NCBI GenBank assembly: GCA_964007475.1 | Contig: OZ023273.1 | Span: 124,109,812 to 124,173,811, forward strand | DNA length: 64,000 bases | Source: Hybos culiciformis | Lineage: Eukaryota > Arthropoda > Insecta > Diptera > Hybotidae | Reading direction: 5' to 3' | Part shown: positions 1 through 13,375 of the stretch, one piece after another | How the letters are laid out: every line of letters starts with the position of its first letter | Numbering within the stretch: the stretch's first letter is position 1 | Notes under the pieces: generated by a model | Told to the model about the DNA's origin: nothing | What the model saw: the letters and a program-made list of their open reading frames with translations, nothing else | The model's database searches: none | Made by a program: the position numbers and the translations under genes

Positions 1-3000
1 ACATATGTATATATAAAAAAAAACAAAAAAAATTTTTTAATTTTGGTATTTTTCTTCCTTTGGAGTAAGAATAAAACATTGCATATATATGTTTGTAGCC
101 AAGTATTTTTACCAAAATTGCAAAAAAAAGAAGAAAATATGTAATATTTTAGGTTTTAAGACCACAACAATATTTTTAAAAATATACGTGTAAAAATATT
201 TCTTTTTGCTGTATGAATAAATATTATTAAAGTATTAACTAGCCCATATTAAAGTAAAACCTTTTTTTTTTTTTTTTCTTAACATTTATTATAGAAGGTT
301 TTCAAAATCATATAAATACTTATGTAGTTACAATATGGAAATATAATTTTTTTTAAAATAAACTTATAACTTAAACATAATTCTGTCCTAACATTTAATT
401 GAGATAATATTATGTATACAAAATTCTTTCAAAACAACAACATCGGATTAGAATGAGATTTTTGAGAGACACTGATATAATAGTTTCTTTTAGCAAATTA
501 TTATTAGTAATGAACGATATTATGATAGCTTTCTTTGCCTTGACTCCATATAGATTAGATTTTGTTAAACACTGTACATGTATTTTATAGAGAACTTATA
601 ATTAATATAAGAATTATAAAATAATGAATAAATTTTATGCTCGAATTGCGAAAAAAAAAAATTTTATGTTTACAAGATAAATAATAAAAGAAAATTTAGA
701 CAAAACTCTACGCTATACGCTTCTCATATATAATATACGAATAATTATTATGAAGAATTGACCCGTGTGTGGACACAGAATTTTTTTTTTGGCAAACTCT
801 ATATAGTTATTTTTACCAAAACTATATACTACATGTTTATGAATCAAGAACTATTTTTTTTTTTTTACATTTATCTATATCTACATGACACATTTTCCTG
901 GGTAGTTTAATGTATAAATTATTATATAAATATAATTTTTTCCATCATGCAGTAACTTCCGGTCATTTACTCATATAATATTAAATTTGTAATAAAACTG
1001 TTTAAAATGATATCAACTGAGACGCGCTATAAAAACAGAAAAACTTTTTTTTTCTTGCCTTGTATTTTCTTCCGAAAAAAAAATAAAATAAAAATAAAAA
1101 TTTTTAACTAAAGAAAACTTTTTATACCACATTTTCCTAGGGGAAATTTCATTTATATACGACAGCCTGATCTTTGTATTTAGCTATATTCATCCTATTA
1201 AAGTATGGATTTTTATTTTCTTGCCAAAATAAGGAAATTTAAAAGATCTGAATAAGAAATTATAACAGCATTTCTATATTAACGTTCTTATTTATGATGA
1301 TGAAAATTCTAACAAATAGAGTTTGAAAATGGAAAATGGAATTAAAAGTTTTTCTATTTTATTCATTATTCTTTGGATTTTTTTTTTTTCTGCAATTATT
1401 ATTGCGCAAAAATTAGATTTTAATATTTTTCTTTTAAAAATTAATATTGAAAATTTATAAAATACTATACCAGTTGATATACGTATTGATATAGAGAACA
1501 TTGTCTTGTGTTATTTTATATACATAAAAAAACGCGCTTTTTAACTCAATCTCTTAATTCTATAACGCTGCCCGATTTTTTCAAACAGACAGTGAGTGCT
1601 ACGTGCACCTTCGTCAAGGATTTTTTTAAAGCTATATTTAAAAATTAATTTTATACTATATATTGTCTTTTTTTTTTGACCATCTATTTCAAAAGAAATT
1701 GAATAATATACGTGAATTATTGAAAATTTCTAATAATCTTCAAAAAAAAATTTCTTTTTGTCAGATTAGTGTTTATTAAAGGAACGTAATGCATGACATC
1801 GACAATATTGATGACCAAGTTTAACCAATATTCAATGACCGTAAATTTAAGGTTTTACATGCTCTGTTGATTTTTTTTTGAAAATATTTTTAAACGCTTT
1901 TGAGAAAAAAAAAAAAGAATTTTTCAATAAAGTTATAATCGTTGTGAAACTTTAAGGATAAATATTTATAAGTCTGTAGACTTGAAGTAAATATATAATT
2001 TTATAATCATTATAGATATATGGATATTCTATTATTCTGTACTATACATATTTTTCATCAAATTTTTCCTTATAAACTTCAAAATGTTATAAAATTTCCT
2101 GAAAATATGAAAAAATAAATATGTACATAATGTGTAGAAATTAGGTTAATAAATAATTGAAATTAAAAAGAATATTTGAGTTATTGTGATAGAATTGAGT
2201 TATGGCTATGAAGTATTTCTAACGTTTTTTAAACAATTTTGATGAAAATTCATCATCAAATGAAAGTCAACATCGTGAATACTTAAACAAAAGTGTTCTT
2301 TCGAACTAAATTAATATTCAGTTGCTTGAAACAAAACACTATGATGTGGTTTAAATCATTAATTCCGGTAGACATTAATATTGCAGTAGATTTTCACCAG
2401 TATATCATAGAAATACGTAACTTATATTAAATCCAGCTTACATCCACAATCAACTAATTTACGTCATTATATTAAACTTTAAATCGAAGTTAATTTTATA
2501 GGCATAAAAAATTTTATCTTTAGTCTTAAATTTATAACATTTTTGTCAATGATGTAAGATTAATGAATAAAAATTATTAAAAAAAATAAAATATCAATCT
2601 TATTTTAATACCAAGAAACTTTTAAAGTATATATTTATTTAAGTATTTATGCATTATGTATTCGTGTGTAAACAATTTTAACATTATTATATTTTTAATT
2701 ATAAATACTTGCAGTAGAATTCCTAACATTGCTTACCATGGGCCTGGAATTAAGAATAATAATGCAAATTTAGATTTTTGAAACAAATCAATGTCATTCG
2801 AGTAGCACTCACATGTACTTTAAAAATAATAATATTGTATATTTGAATAAAAGTTCTTTTATGAATTATAATAATATTTGACATGTAGTATAGAATATGC
2901 ATTCAGTGTGAGGATTAAATTCTATAAATTGTAGTTTTCTTTGTTTAATTTCATATATTCATATATGGGTTTATTTAATTCATTAAAAAATATGTAATAT

Positions 3001-6000
3001 TACAAGATTACCAAAAAAATTTGTAATAATTTAATAATGTTCTACATGAAGTGTTGCTTTAATTTTTTTTTGCAGAGAGTTCGAATGCGATGTCTTTATA
3101 CATTTTAACCATGTTCCATCTATGCATATAGAATTACCTAGGGATATTAGACCATATTAAAAAAAAGTAATATTTATTAAGGTTTTTATTTTTAAAAATA
3201 ATGTATATGAATAATAATGAATCATAATTCTTCAATATATTTTTTTTAATTAAAAATTTAAATTTATCATAATCATAATTCTAGGGAAAAACTTCTGCTA
3301 TCTTGCTGTAAAAAATAAAATTACAAAGGTTAAAATTAAAAATAAAAGCATAATGACAAAAATTCTATGTGATTAAAAAATGACATCATAAGAATAATAA
3401 TTTGAAACTAAAATAAACATTAATATTATTTTAAGTTGAAGTCATCTACAATGTAGGTATTATATGTATAACATAACTTTCTATAACAATAACCCACAAT
3501 TTTATGGTTTGTTAAAAAAAATTCATTAATTTATATATTAATAGTTATTATGTACCTTAGTGATTTTAAAAAATCTGGAAATTAAATGTTGAGAGATGTT
3601 ACACTATATAACAAATATTTTCTTGTTTTTCTTCTTCAGAGCAAAATTCATTATGAAAGTATTTTATGTTGATAATAATCACATTATACCGAATTGAATT
3701 CAATACGAAAAATAATTTTAATTTCAAGATTATAAATTACCTGAACAATATCGCACATAATTCGTTTTAATTAGTGGAGAAACATTAATGTAGAAATTTA
3801 CCCCTTAATTTAATTTTGTTTAACAAGAAAATTTTATGATCTTCTCATTTTCGTAAAGGATTTTCAATTAGTAGCATAATTTTTTTTTAATAATATTTAT
3901 ACAGGTAAAAAAACGACACAAAACGACACAAATTAAAAAAAAGAGTTTATTCTATCCTAAATTTAAATAAATAGTAATTTAAAACTTTTCGTAAAGATAA
4001 GTATAATAGATAACTATAGTTATCCTTACATGTTAAAAGAAAGAAGAAGCAAACAAAATAATGACATAAGTAACTATACCTGATATATTGCGGCTGAGAA
4101 TTTAAATGTCTTATATAGAATATGCCAGAGGGAAAAAATAAAACAAAATTTCATAATAGTACATTGAATAATTGGAAATTTAATTATAATTATGTTTAAC
4201 TTAAGAAATATACTGAATTGTTTATTTAGTTTTACACCTCGTTTTCTTAGAATTGATTCAAAGAAAAAAGAAACAATTCTCAGCAGCTCTCTTAAAAAAA
4301 GTATTACCATCACAAATATAAAGACATTGATCGTTGAAATTTCAAGTTTTGCTTTTTATAAAAAAAGAGACAAAATTCAGATGATTGTATCTTTTAGGAT
4401 GAGTCTTCTTTTATGCGAAGAAAACTATTTTAAACAGTGAAGATGTTAAATTTTCATTAAAAACAATAATATTATGAAATTTGTAGATTTTTTTAACATA
4501 AAAGCAAGTTTAGTTTAGAAACTATTGTATGATCTACTAATTTATATTTTTTATTTCTCTTTAACAATTCTTCAAACGTTTGAATTATTTTTATCAATGA
4601 ATTCAAAAATAATGTAGGTACGTAAAATTTTTGTGCTATTTAGTGGTTACTCAGATTATTCATTAGGTATATCAGCACAGCATTCAACATTATGTTTATT
4701 TTTTTTTTAAAGAAATTTTTAATATTGGTTTATAACGAAGCAAGTTTATTCTCTTCCCAGTTTTTTTTTTATAAAATTTTTAACATAGAGCGTTAAGTTA
4801 AAAAATATTACATATTTCGTTGATTGTGTAAATTGATTAAAATAAATTAAATAAACAATGCTGTGTTTTTTTTTTATAAATTATTTGAATTCATCCCTGA
4901 AATTTTTCTAGGATTGATAAATGTCATATAAACATTTTTTTTATTCAAAATAGCAGATTTAAACGCCTTATTATACCAATTAACTATAAGTTGTGTTTAT
5001 GCTAACTTAGATAAGAATGGTTAGTATTTATATTAAAACTTATAACTGGCAATTTTATTTAATTAAATATTACCTGATTTTATTTATATGTTAAGAAAGA
5101 TTTATTCATTAATTTTCTATATAGACCTGATTCCAGCAGCATTGTAGGTATATGTTTATAATAAAAATATTTAATTAAAATCTTCAAAATAATATTTATT
5201 GTATCTTATAACATTTCAGAACTAATAAAAAAAGAGTAGGTCAAAATAAAAATATCTGTAAGTAAGCAATAATAATATTATTAATGTTTTGAACCACATT
5301 TCTCACTCAGTCAGTATTCGCTTGATTCTTGATTAAAACACAAGAAATTCGCTCTTTTTTTTTCAATATAAATTATATTTTTATAAACAAAATATCAAAA
5401 CAAAATTCTAAAATAAAAGAAAAAAATTATAAACAAAATATAGAAATTATAGATTTTACAAAGAATAATATTAAATCAATTAATTTAAAAATTTAATTTA
5501 AATATATAAATTGAAAAATAATAACTATTGACTGATTTAATTAAAAAAAACAAAAAAAAAGAAGAAGACAAAAAAAATCGATGAATATATTTTTAATAAA
5601 AAAATAATAATAATAGAAATCATTCTTCTTTGGCGAAATCGTTAAAAACGACTTAATAGTGAGTAATAATAAAAAAAAAAATAAAATAAAAAAATTGTCA
5701 ATAAAGATATCCATTCATGATGACATTATTTTTCTCCTTTTAATATTCTTTTCTGTTGACAGCGAATATTTTTGCACAAAATCTTTAATCTTTAATTTTT
5801 TTTTTAACGGAAAAAAGATATCACTTTTTTTTTACTTTCTGGATAAAATACTGATTTTTTTTTTTTTTTTTTATAAAAATGCCAATAATAATTATTATGA
5901 AAAAAAAAATATATATATCTGATCTGTACATATATAAATGTAATTTTAATATTATTACACTAATAATAATAATAATAATAATATGCAATGCATATAATAC

Positions 6001-8186
6001 AAAAATAGAATTATGAATTTATGCTGCAAGATGGTTTTAGGGTAAAAAATTGTTTTTATCAATAATATTGCTGATAGTGTTACTTATTTTAAGAAATCTA
6101 AATCAATATTAAAACGAGCATAATACATCACAAGAGAACTATGTATACCCATACATTTATTTACATTTAGTGCTGCTTTTTTATTTTATAAATATTTCCC
6201 GCCAAAATACATAAAATATGATATTAGTTTTATATAAAAATACAAATACAATTAATATTATGTTAATAATTAATTTATTTAGTATTTTATTCAGTGTTGC
6301 AGGTCAGATTTAAACAAAAGAATTTAGATAGGTATAGCTTTATTCAAATTAAAATTGAAAGAAATATTATAATGCTGTAGACACAACACTATAAAATGTT
6401 TTATTTATAATAATTACATAATAGCTGATAAGCATTTTTTTTTAAATAATTTATTTAATATGGAACTCAATGAAATTCGAAATTGTAGAAACAAAAGAAG
6501 AATGAAAATTTTACTATTAAGTAAAGATTAATATTATACTTCTGGTGATACTATAAGAGTAATTTTTTTTAATTTTATCTTAAAATTTTATGTGTTTTAT
6601 TGTGAGTATATGTAGAATTTTCGAATTTGTGAAAAAATACAAAATATTGGAATACATTATTTTAAAAAATATAATTTTCGCATAGAATTTAAATGTACTG
6701 AATTTCGATATCAACCCAAAATTTGACTAATTCAAATTCATCTTTTTAAAAGATTTCTTTGACCACCAAAATCGCATAAATTAATTTTTTAAGAAATGAA
6801 TGAGAATTTTTTATCGAACTTTATACATTATAATTTATTGTTTTGGGATACAAAAAATATAACCAAATTATAATTTTTTTTTCGTAAAATTAAAGTAATA
6901 TATTGATTTCATTTTTGTATATTAAAGACAAAATCTTTATTTTATTACATAAATTTCAAGCCATCATATTGTTGAAAAACCAATGCGATTATATACGTAA
7001 TACCATTTCTTTTTGTTCAAGCTATACCGACAATTGGATCATTTACCGAACAAATCTTGAATGTAGGGTTTAAGGTCATCAATGCTTGTGAATTTTTAAT
7101 TCATAATTCTTTCTTCACAACTAATTCGTATTTTTATTGCCCTTGTTTTAATACCAATATGAAGTTTGGCAGTGAAATAATTTTCGATCCTGTTATGCAA
7201 GCCGAGCATTTATTTGTCTCGAAAATTTACATAATTTTTTACTTTGCTTTGGGTTCAAAATGTAGTTTATTGTTTGAATTTTGCATACTTAATTTTATTT
7301 TGATTGCATTAGTCATATTTTTCCGGTGAATAAAAAACATTATTCCAAAGTTCATTATAAATTATTGCATTTGCGTTCTTGTACTTATAATGAAATTAGT
7401 TCGCGATTTATTTCATGATTAAACTCCAAATGAGATTTGAAAAATAATTATTATTGTTTTCTTTTTTAAAGGAAATATTATAGTATTAGATATACCTGGT
7501 TATATATATTTATGTTACCATGAACAATAATATTGTGCACTAAAAAAATATTATTATTAAGCTTCACAAAATTATGCAGTTTTAATATTTCCTTGTCTTA
7601 CAAATCATCTATAAAAAAATGTAATTTTTATTTTAATGACTTTAAGGCATTTAAAAGATTATTTTATTAATTAGATTATCAAGCTAAATCGTCGATCATC
7701 GCGTTGTTGCTTTATAAACACCAAATTTTAAAATCTTAATAAGTTCACTTTAGTTCATTAGTTGAAAGGATGAGATTCTTTGATTTCTATATTTTTATTC
7801 ATATTTCATAGTGATAGTGGTAACATCATCATCAGAGATTTTTGTAAAAACAGAATATTTTAATTTTCGCGCATTGTACATTTAAGTTAAAAATAATCAT
7901 GCACAAAGCTCACCGGTTTCATTTAACATCCAATTCCGGCACAATATTCGCTTTAGAAAACAATATTAACATACTCAATATATCATTTATATTTCCAAAT
8001 GAAAATTCTCAATTTCATTTTAGCGAAAAAGAAAGAAATTTGAATCCCAGTGAAATCTAAATTTTCTTTTGACAATGGACATATAGCAATTATAGCATTC
8101 TTGTACCTAATCTATAATAGTGTATCGATGAAAATAAGACAAAAGGAAATAGTGTGTCATATCTTTTGTAAAAAAATCAGAATAAA
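1..8186. other. Gene-poor AT-rich stretch upstream of the lipase
   Basis: No coding region with recognisable protein similarity or coherent splice structure was found. The stretch holds many A and T homopolymer runs and a short AAT microsatellite (5961-5982). Open frames near 4192-4440, 5659-5922 and 7057-7329 are low-complexity or lack recognisable domains, and the last begins at TTG rather than ATG. The final few hundred bases should contain the lipase promoter, but no convincing TATA/Inr pair was seen. Confidence 0.6.
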
Positions 8187-11100
8187 ATGAAAATAATTTT
8201 TTCACTATTCTTATTATTGGCATTGATTATTGAAATAAGGTCAGCTGATGGTAGAAATGAAAATATTATTGATAATATAATTCATCAAATTTTTCTCACA
8301 ACAACTCAAACAACAACTAAAAATTATGGGATCAATAATAATAATAATAACAAAGATGGCCAATGGAATCCATTAGAATGGATAAAGACAAATTTTTTAG
8401 AGCCTAGTTATGATCCAGATACTGATTTAAATACGGTGAAATTTTTTGTTTAATTAAAATGAATTAGTAATGATTATGAGATTAATTATGAGTATAATTT
8501 TTAAATGACTTAATATTTATTTTAGGTTGAAATATGTATTCGACATGGTTATCCAGCCGAAGCTCATACGGTTAAAACAGATGATGGCTATTTACTTACC
8601 ATGCATAGGATACCTTGTGGTCGATCAGGTTGTTCGCAGAAAGGTGGTCGCGGTAGAGGTCAACCAGTATTTCTACAACACGGATTATTATCAAGTTCAG
8701 CTGATTGGGTATTAAGTGGCCCTGGACGAGCATTAGGTAAAAAAATGATTTTTGAAATTTTGTACTATGTATATATTTTGTCAATTAATGAAGAAAATAA
8801 AATTTTTATGCAAATTGTTTTGACGACATACATAATCATGTCAGTTTAGAAATGGTTAATTTATAAATTTGTTTGAATATATTCTTACTTTTATAATTTT
8901 TTAAAGAAATTTTATGTGTTAAAATTTTAATTTTTTTTTAAGCTTATATATTAGCAGATGCAGGATATGACGTGTGGTTGGGAAATGCAAGAGGGAATAC
9001 GTATTCAAGACGTCACGTTTCAATAAGCAACGAAAATGCACAATTTTGGGATTTTAGTTGGCATGAAATGGCACTTTTTGATATACCAGCTGAAATTGAT
9101 TATATTTACAATATTAAAAGTAAAACATTATTATAATACCTTTATTCACATTGAATCAAAATTTTAGTTTTTATTTTTCTTATTTTGGTATTTCGTATTG
9201 TCGTATATTTGGTATTATTGGTATATTTAGGTATTATCTATTAAAAATCTTATATGCAACGTACAAAATTTTTTAACATATTTTAGAAATTCAAAAACTC
9301 TAAATTTGATTATAATTATAATTTTATCAATTAAAAAATTTTTGTTTTTCGACATTTTCATTGTACCATTTTATGCACAATAAAAAAAATGTATCGTTTT
9401 ATGCAAAATATTATGTAAAGATAAAAACTACTACAATACACAAAACTATAATATTTTAGATTATGAAAAAAAAAAGAAAAGATATACATACACTTAAAGC
9501 TTTTTAAATTTTATTTTTCAGCTGAGGAAAGCTATATAAATTTTTTGGATGAAAGACAGTCACAATATGACCTTCTATATGTTGGACACTCAATGGGTAC
9601 AACAATGGCATTTGTTTTATTATCAGAACGTCCAGAATACAATGAAAAAATTTTGGCAGCTTTTGCATTGGCACCAGTTGCATACATGAGTCACGTTAAA
9701 AGTCCAATTAGATTGTTGGCACCATTTTCAAAAGATGTTGAGGTAAAATTTAAATTGTATTGTCTTTTCAAATAAAACAGTGTGTTTAGAGGACGTGTTT
9801 TGGTTGTGATAAAAACTACATTATATGTTTATTACTTTTTTTTTGTAATCATTATGAGAATAGATTACTATTGTTCTTAAATGTCTTTAAAGTTGAATTA
9901 ATTTAATTGCTTATTTTCTTTATTTTTATTCTTCATTAATTACATATTTCATCTTTATTGAAAACCTAAGTTTTCAGCCACCTTTCAGAATTTTTATCTA
10001 ATTTTTGAATTTTCTTACATTTTTGCAACCATGTCGTATGAATTGTTTTTTTTTTTCCAAAATATTTGGCATTCGAACCAACCTTCTTATTCTTTCGAAA
10101 GTCCAGCATTCATATTTAAATATTACTGAACTAAAAGATAGAAATACATTTGAAAGATTTGTTTTTAAAAACCAATTTAGACAAATATAAATTTTATAGA
10201 AACATAAAATATAAACAAAGAACACCAGTTAATCAGTACTTGAGCTCTAAGAGAAATTTTCCATATTTAAAACTTCAAGTAGAGTAAGCAGAGTCAGCAT
10301 TATTGGATTTTCATAATTTTTTTTTAAATAACATTGAATATCTAATTCAAAAGAATAAACCTAAAAACATTAAGTTACTTCAAAGTTTATATATGAATCT
10401 ATTTTCATTATGTTTTCAAATCGTGATTTTGAATAAAATTTACTAAACATACTGTTAAATTGAATTGAAGCTATTCGTATTCGTTTAAAACGTGTCCGCA
10501 AGGATAAATTTGTAAATAAAAAAAAAAAAATTTTTGAGCATAATTTCAAGCGCAAATAAGGACAGTTCTTTTCTGCACACATTCAAAAATATAAAAATGT
10601 TTGTTTAACAAATATGACCTAAATTGGATTACTCATATCTTCGAAATAAATGAGGGACAAGAGAGTTATTTAAAATAGAAAAATATTTATTTAACTAATT
10701 ATTATGTTTATTATTAAAGTTTAAAAATATATAATTTTTTTTTCCTTTTTTTTAGATATTTTATTTTGGAAAATTCTTAAATTAATTCAAATTATTTCCT
10801 AGATTCTCTAGTATCTAAAATGTTTTGTGTGTTAAATAAAATAAAAACATTTTTATGATGTGCAAAAAAAAAGAAAAGTCTGAATCTTATTTCTTGCCTT
10901 TGATTCTATATATAATAATGTTTGTGTTGCGAATGGCTTCAATACAATTTTAGTGTTAAATTTATCAAGACATTTAATATTAAATTTAATTTAAGAGATC
11001 AGATTCACAGACACATAATATTGATCTTTCATTAAAATATTTGACAAACTTACGCATACCAAACTGGATTGACATTATTGCCAACAGAATATTAAATAAT

Positions 11101-13175
11101 GTTTCTTTAAGAATATTGGTAAGTTTTCTAACTGTGAGATGACAAGGGTGATGGTTTCGAACATCTTTTATTGTAAATATTTCAATCTTTTAAAATAATT
11201 ATGAATTCTAAGTATACCAATATAATTGAATTTTTATGAACTTAGTTTACTTCATTAATGCGCCGTATATTTACCCTGAAGCATTTGAAAGTCAAAATTG
11301 TAATCGTTAGTGAAAAGCATAAATGTTTTTCTACTACAATGACATAAACATTCAATTAAAATGACCTAATTTATTAAGTTTTGTTGTGCTCCAGCTTTTA
11401 TCAATCTAATTATTGAATCGAATTACTCTGTAAATATAATATCACTTTGATTTTGCGGTGTTAAAGGAACTTTACTGGAATACGCAGATGACAGTGATAA
11501 TATGACAATATCATTTGAAAAAATCAGCATAGTTAACAAAAATTTTATCAGCTAATTTGTTAATTGTTTTATATAACTACAATTTAATTAAATATTTCAA
11601 TTTTTCTTAATTTTATTGTTTTAGATGATTATAAAGTACCTTGGAGGCAATGAGTTTTTACCACAAAATAAAATTATTAAATTTTTAGCTAAATTTGGTT
11701 GCGAATTAACACAAGTTGAGAGATATATTTGTGAAAATACTGTTTATGTTTTATGTGGTTTTGATAAAGCACAATTTAATTCGGTAAGTTTAGTGGTATA
11801 TTAAGTAAAACGTTTTTAAGAATTTTTTTAGCCATAACTTGCGCAAATACCTGTATTAATTTAACTACACGTAATATTCAATTTATTATTAAACTTTTTG
11901 TCCTAAAGATCCAAAATGAATTTGAAATATTTGTCAGGAAAATTGCAGTTATAGTAAATTGCTTCCCATGATTGTTTTGTTCTTCGTTTTCTAGGATAAA
12001 AAATTTAAAATAGTTTTATATTTTAAATTGAAATTGATCCGAATTTTACTTAAAAATAAAAAAAATTAAAGATTAAAACTTATATATATTTTTTAGACAT
12101 TGATGCCAGTTATTTTTGCTCATACACCAGCTGGAACTTCCACAAAAACAGTTGTGCATTATGCACAAGAAATACATGAAAGTAAGATTGATTGTGAATG
12201 ATTTATATTATATAAATTATAAACATATATTTATATTCATCATATACATAATAATTCTTCTGTTTAGAATAGTTCTATACCACATATTTTTAAAAATTCT
12301 TATGTAAACACGTAGTGATTTTATAAGTTAAAAATTTTCTTTTTTTGATATATTTCACATTAGCGAACTAGTGCAGTGATCATTAAAACAGTTAATTAAG
12401 TAAATTATTTTACGGTTTCGGTTGTTTCGACATATTAAGGTATCAAAAAAGTATTCTGAACTAATTCTAATCCGCCAATTTGAAGAAAGAAAAGAGAAGA
12501 TAAGAAACAAATTCCAAGGCCTATATAAATACAGTACCTAGGAAGCTCTTATAAAGTAGGGAGGTTTATTGATAATGATAAGATTTCACAAAAAATGAGG
12601 TTGTATAAGGATGGTCGCGGAAAATAGCACAATATGCATATAATAAATCACAAATTGGTTTTCTAATCTACGATGTTTAAGTTTAGCTTTTGAGATAAAA
12701 ATATTTCTAATACCATGAGGAAGAATTCTGGGATAAATAAATGACTATTTTTTGTAAATAATAATTATGTTTATGTATATACCAATTTTTAATTTAATCG
12801 TTTCAATTAGGTGGAAATTTTCAATATTTTGATTACGGAAAAGCTGAAAATGTGAGGAAATATGGTCAAGAAACGCCTCCCAGCTATAATATATCTAACA
12901 TTTACACACCTTTTGCATTATTTTATGCTAAAAATGATTGGTTGGCTGGACCAAACGTAAGAAGTTACATTTGATTTTTCTTTACATAAAAATTAATGAT
13001 TTTATAAATTTTGTCATAGGATGTCGAAAAAATTTATTATCACATGCAAAAAACATCAATTGGTATGTTTAAAGTGCCATTTGAGAAATTCAATCATGTG
13101 GATTTCTTATGGGGTAATGATGCCCCAAAATTGGTTTATCGAAAATTATTGGATTTGATGATAAGATATAAATAG
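8187..13175 (+). CDS. Secreted acid lipase (Lip3 / gastric-lysosomal lipase family), 8 exons, 467 aa
   Basis: Likely a triacylglycerol or cholesteryl-ester lipase of the alpha/beta-hydrolase acid lipase family, secreted into the gut or sent to lysosomes. Exons: 8187-8435, 8526-8736, 8943-9119, 9522-9742, 11625-11783, 12097-12181, 12811-12956, 13020-13175. All introns are GT-AG and all phases agree. Residues 1 to about 20 form a hydrophobic signal peptide. Residues 21-65 are a Thr/Asn-rich low-complexity leader, longer than usual and the reason the protein exceeds the typical 400 aa. The family N-terminal motif [18 protein letters not shown] starts at residue 88. The oxyanion-hole motif LQHGLL is at 133-138. 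The nucleophile is Ser236 in GHSMG, the acid is Asp410 in KNDWLAGP and the base is His442 in FNHVDF, so the triad is intact. A Gly/Arg-rich loop (residues 115-128) is unusual. Intron 4 is 1.9 kb. The ATG has a good AAA context. Function is inferred from the family; the structure is seen directly. Confidence 0.95.
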
Positions 13176-13348
13176 ATTTGAATCTTGAAAGATTGATTAC
13201 TGAGCAACAAATGTAAAATGAGTTAATTTCATTCTTTTCGTTTTTATATTTATTACATTTTTTTTATTTGTTAATGAATGTGATATAAAAAACATTTATA
13301 TTCTATGTTTTTGTAACGATTTTTTAGGAGAAAATACATGAACGATTA

Positions 13349-13354
13349 AATAAA
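13349..13354 (+). promoter_or_regulatory. Candidate poly(A) signal of the lipase gene
   Basis: A canonical AATAAA lies about 175 bases after the lipase stop codon, in an A-rich context. It is the first perfect hexamer downstream that fits a 3' UTR of ordinary length. The motif is common in AT-rich DNA, so the call is positional. Confidence 0.45.
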
Positions 13355-13375
13355 AAAAAGGAAATATTAAAATTG

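Noticed and set aside
7057..7329. 90-codon frame with partly open antisense frames (about 6960-7330)
   Set aside because: It begins at TTG, has no ATG start, no splice-linked neighbours and no recognisable domain. The antisense frame, which looks more codon-like, is broken by several stops. It may be a fossil exon or old repeat but cannot be supported.
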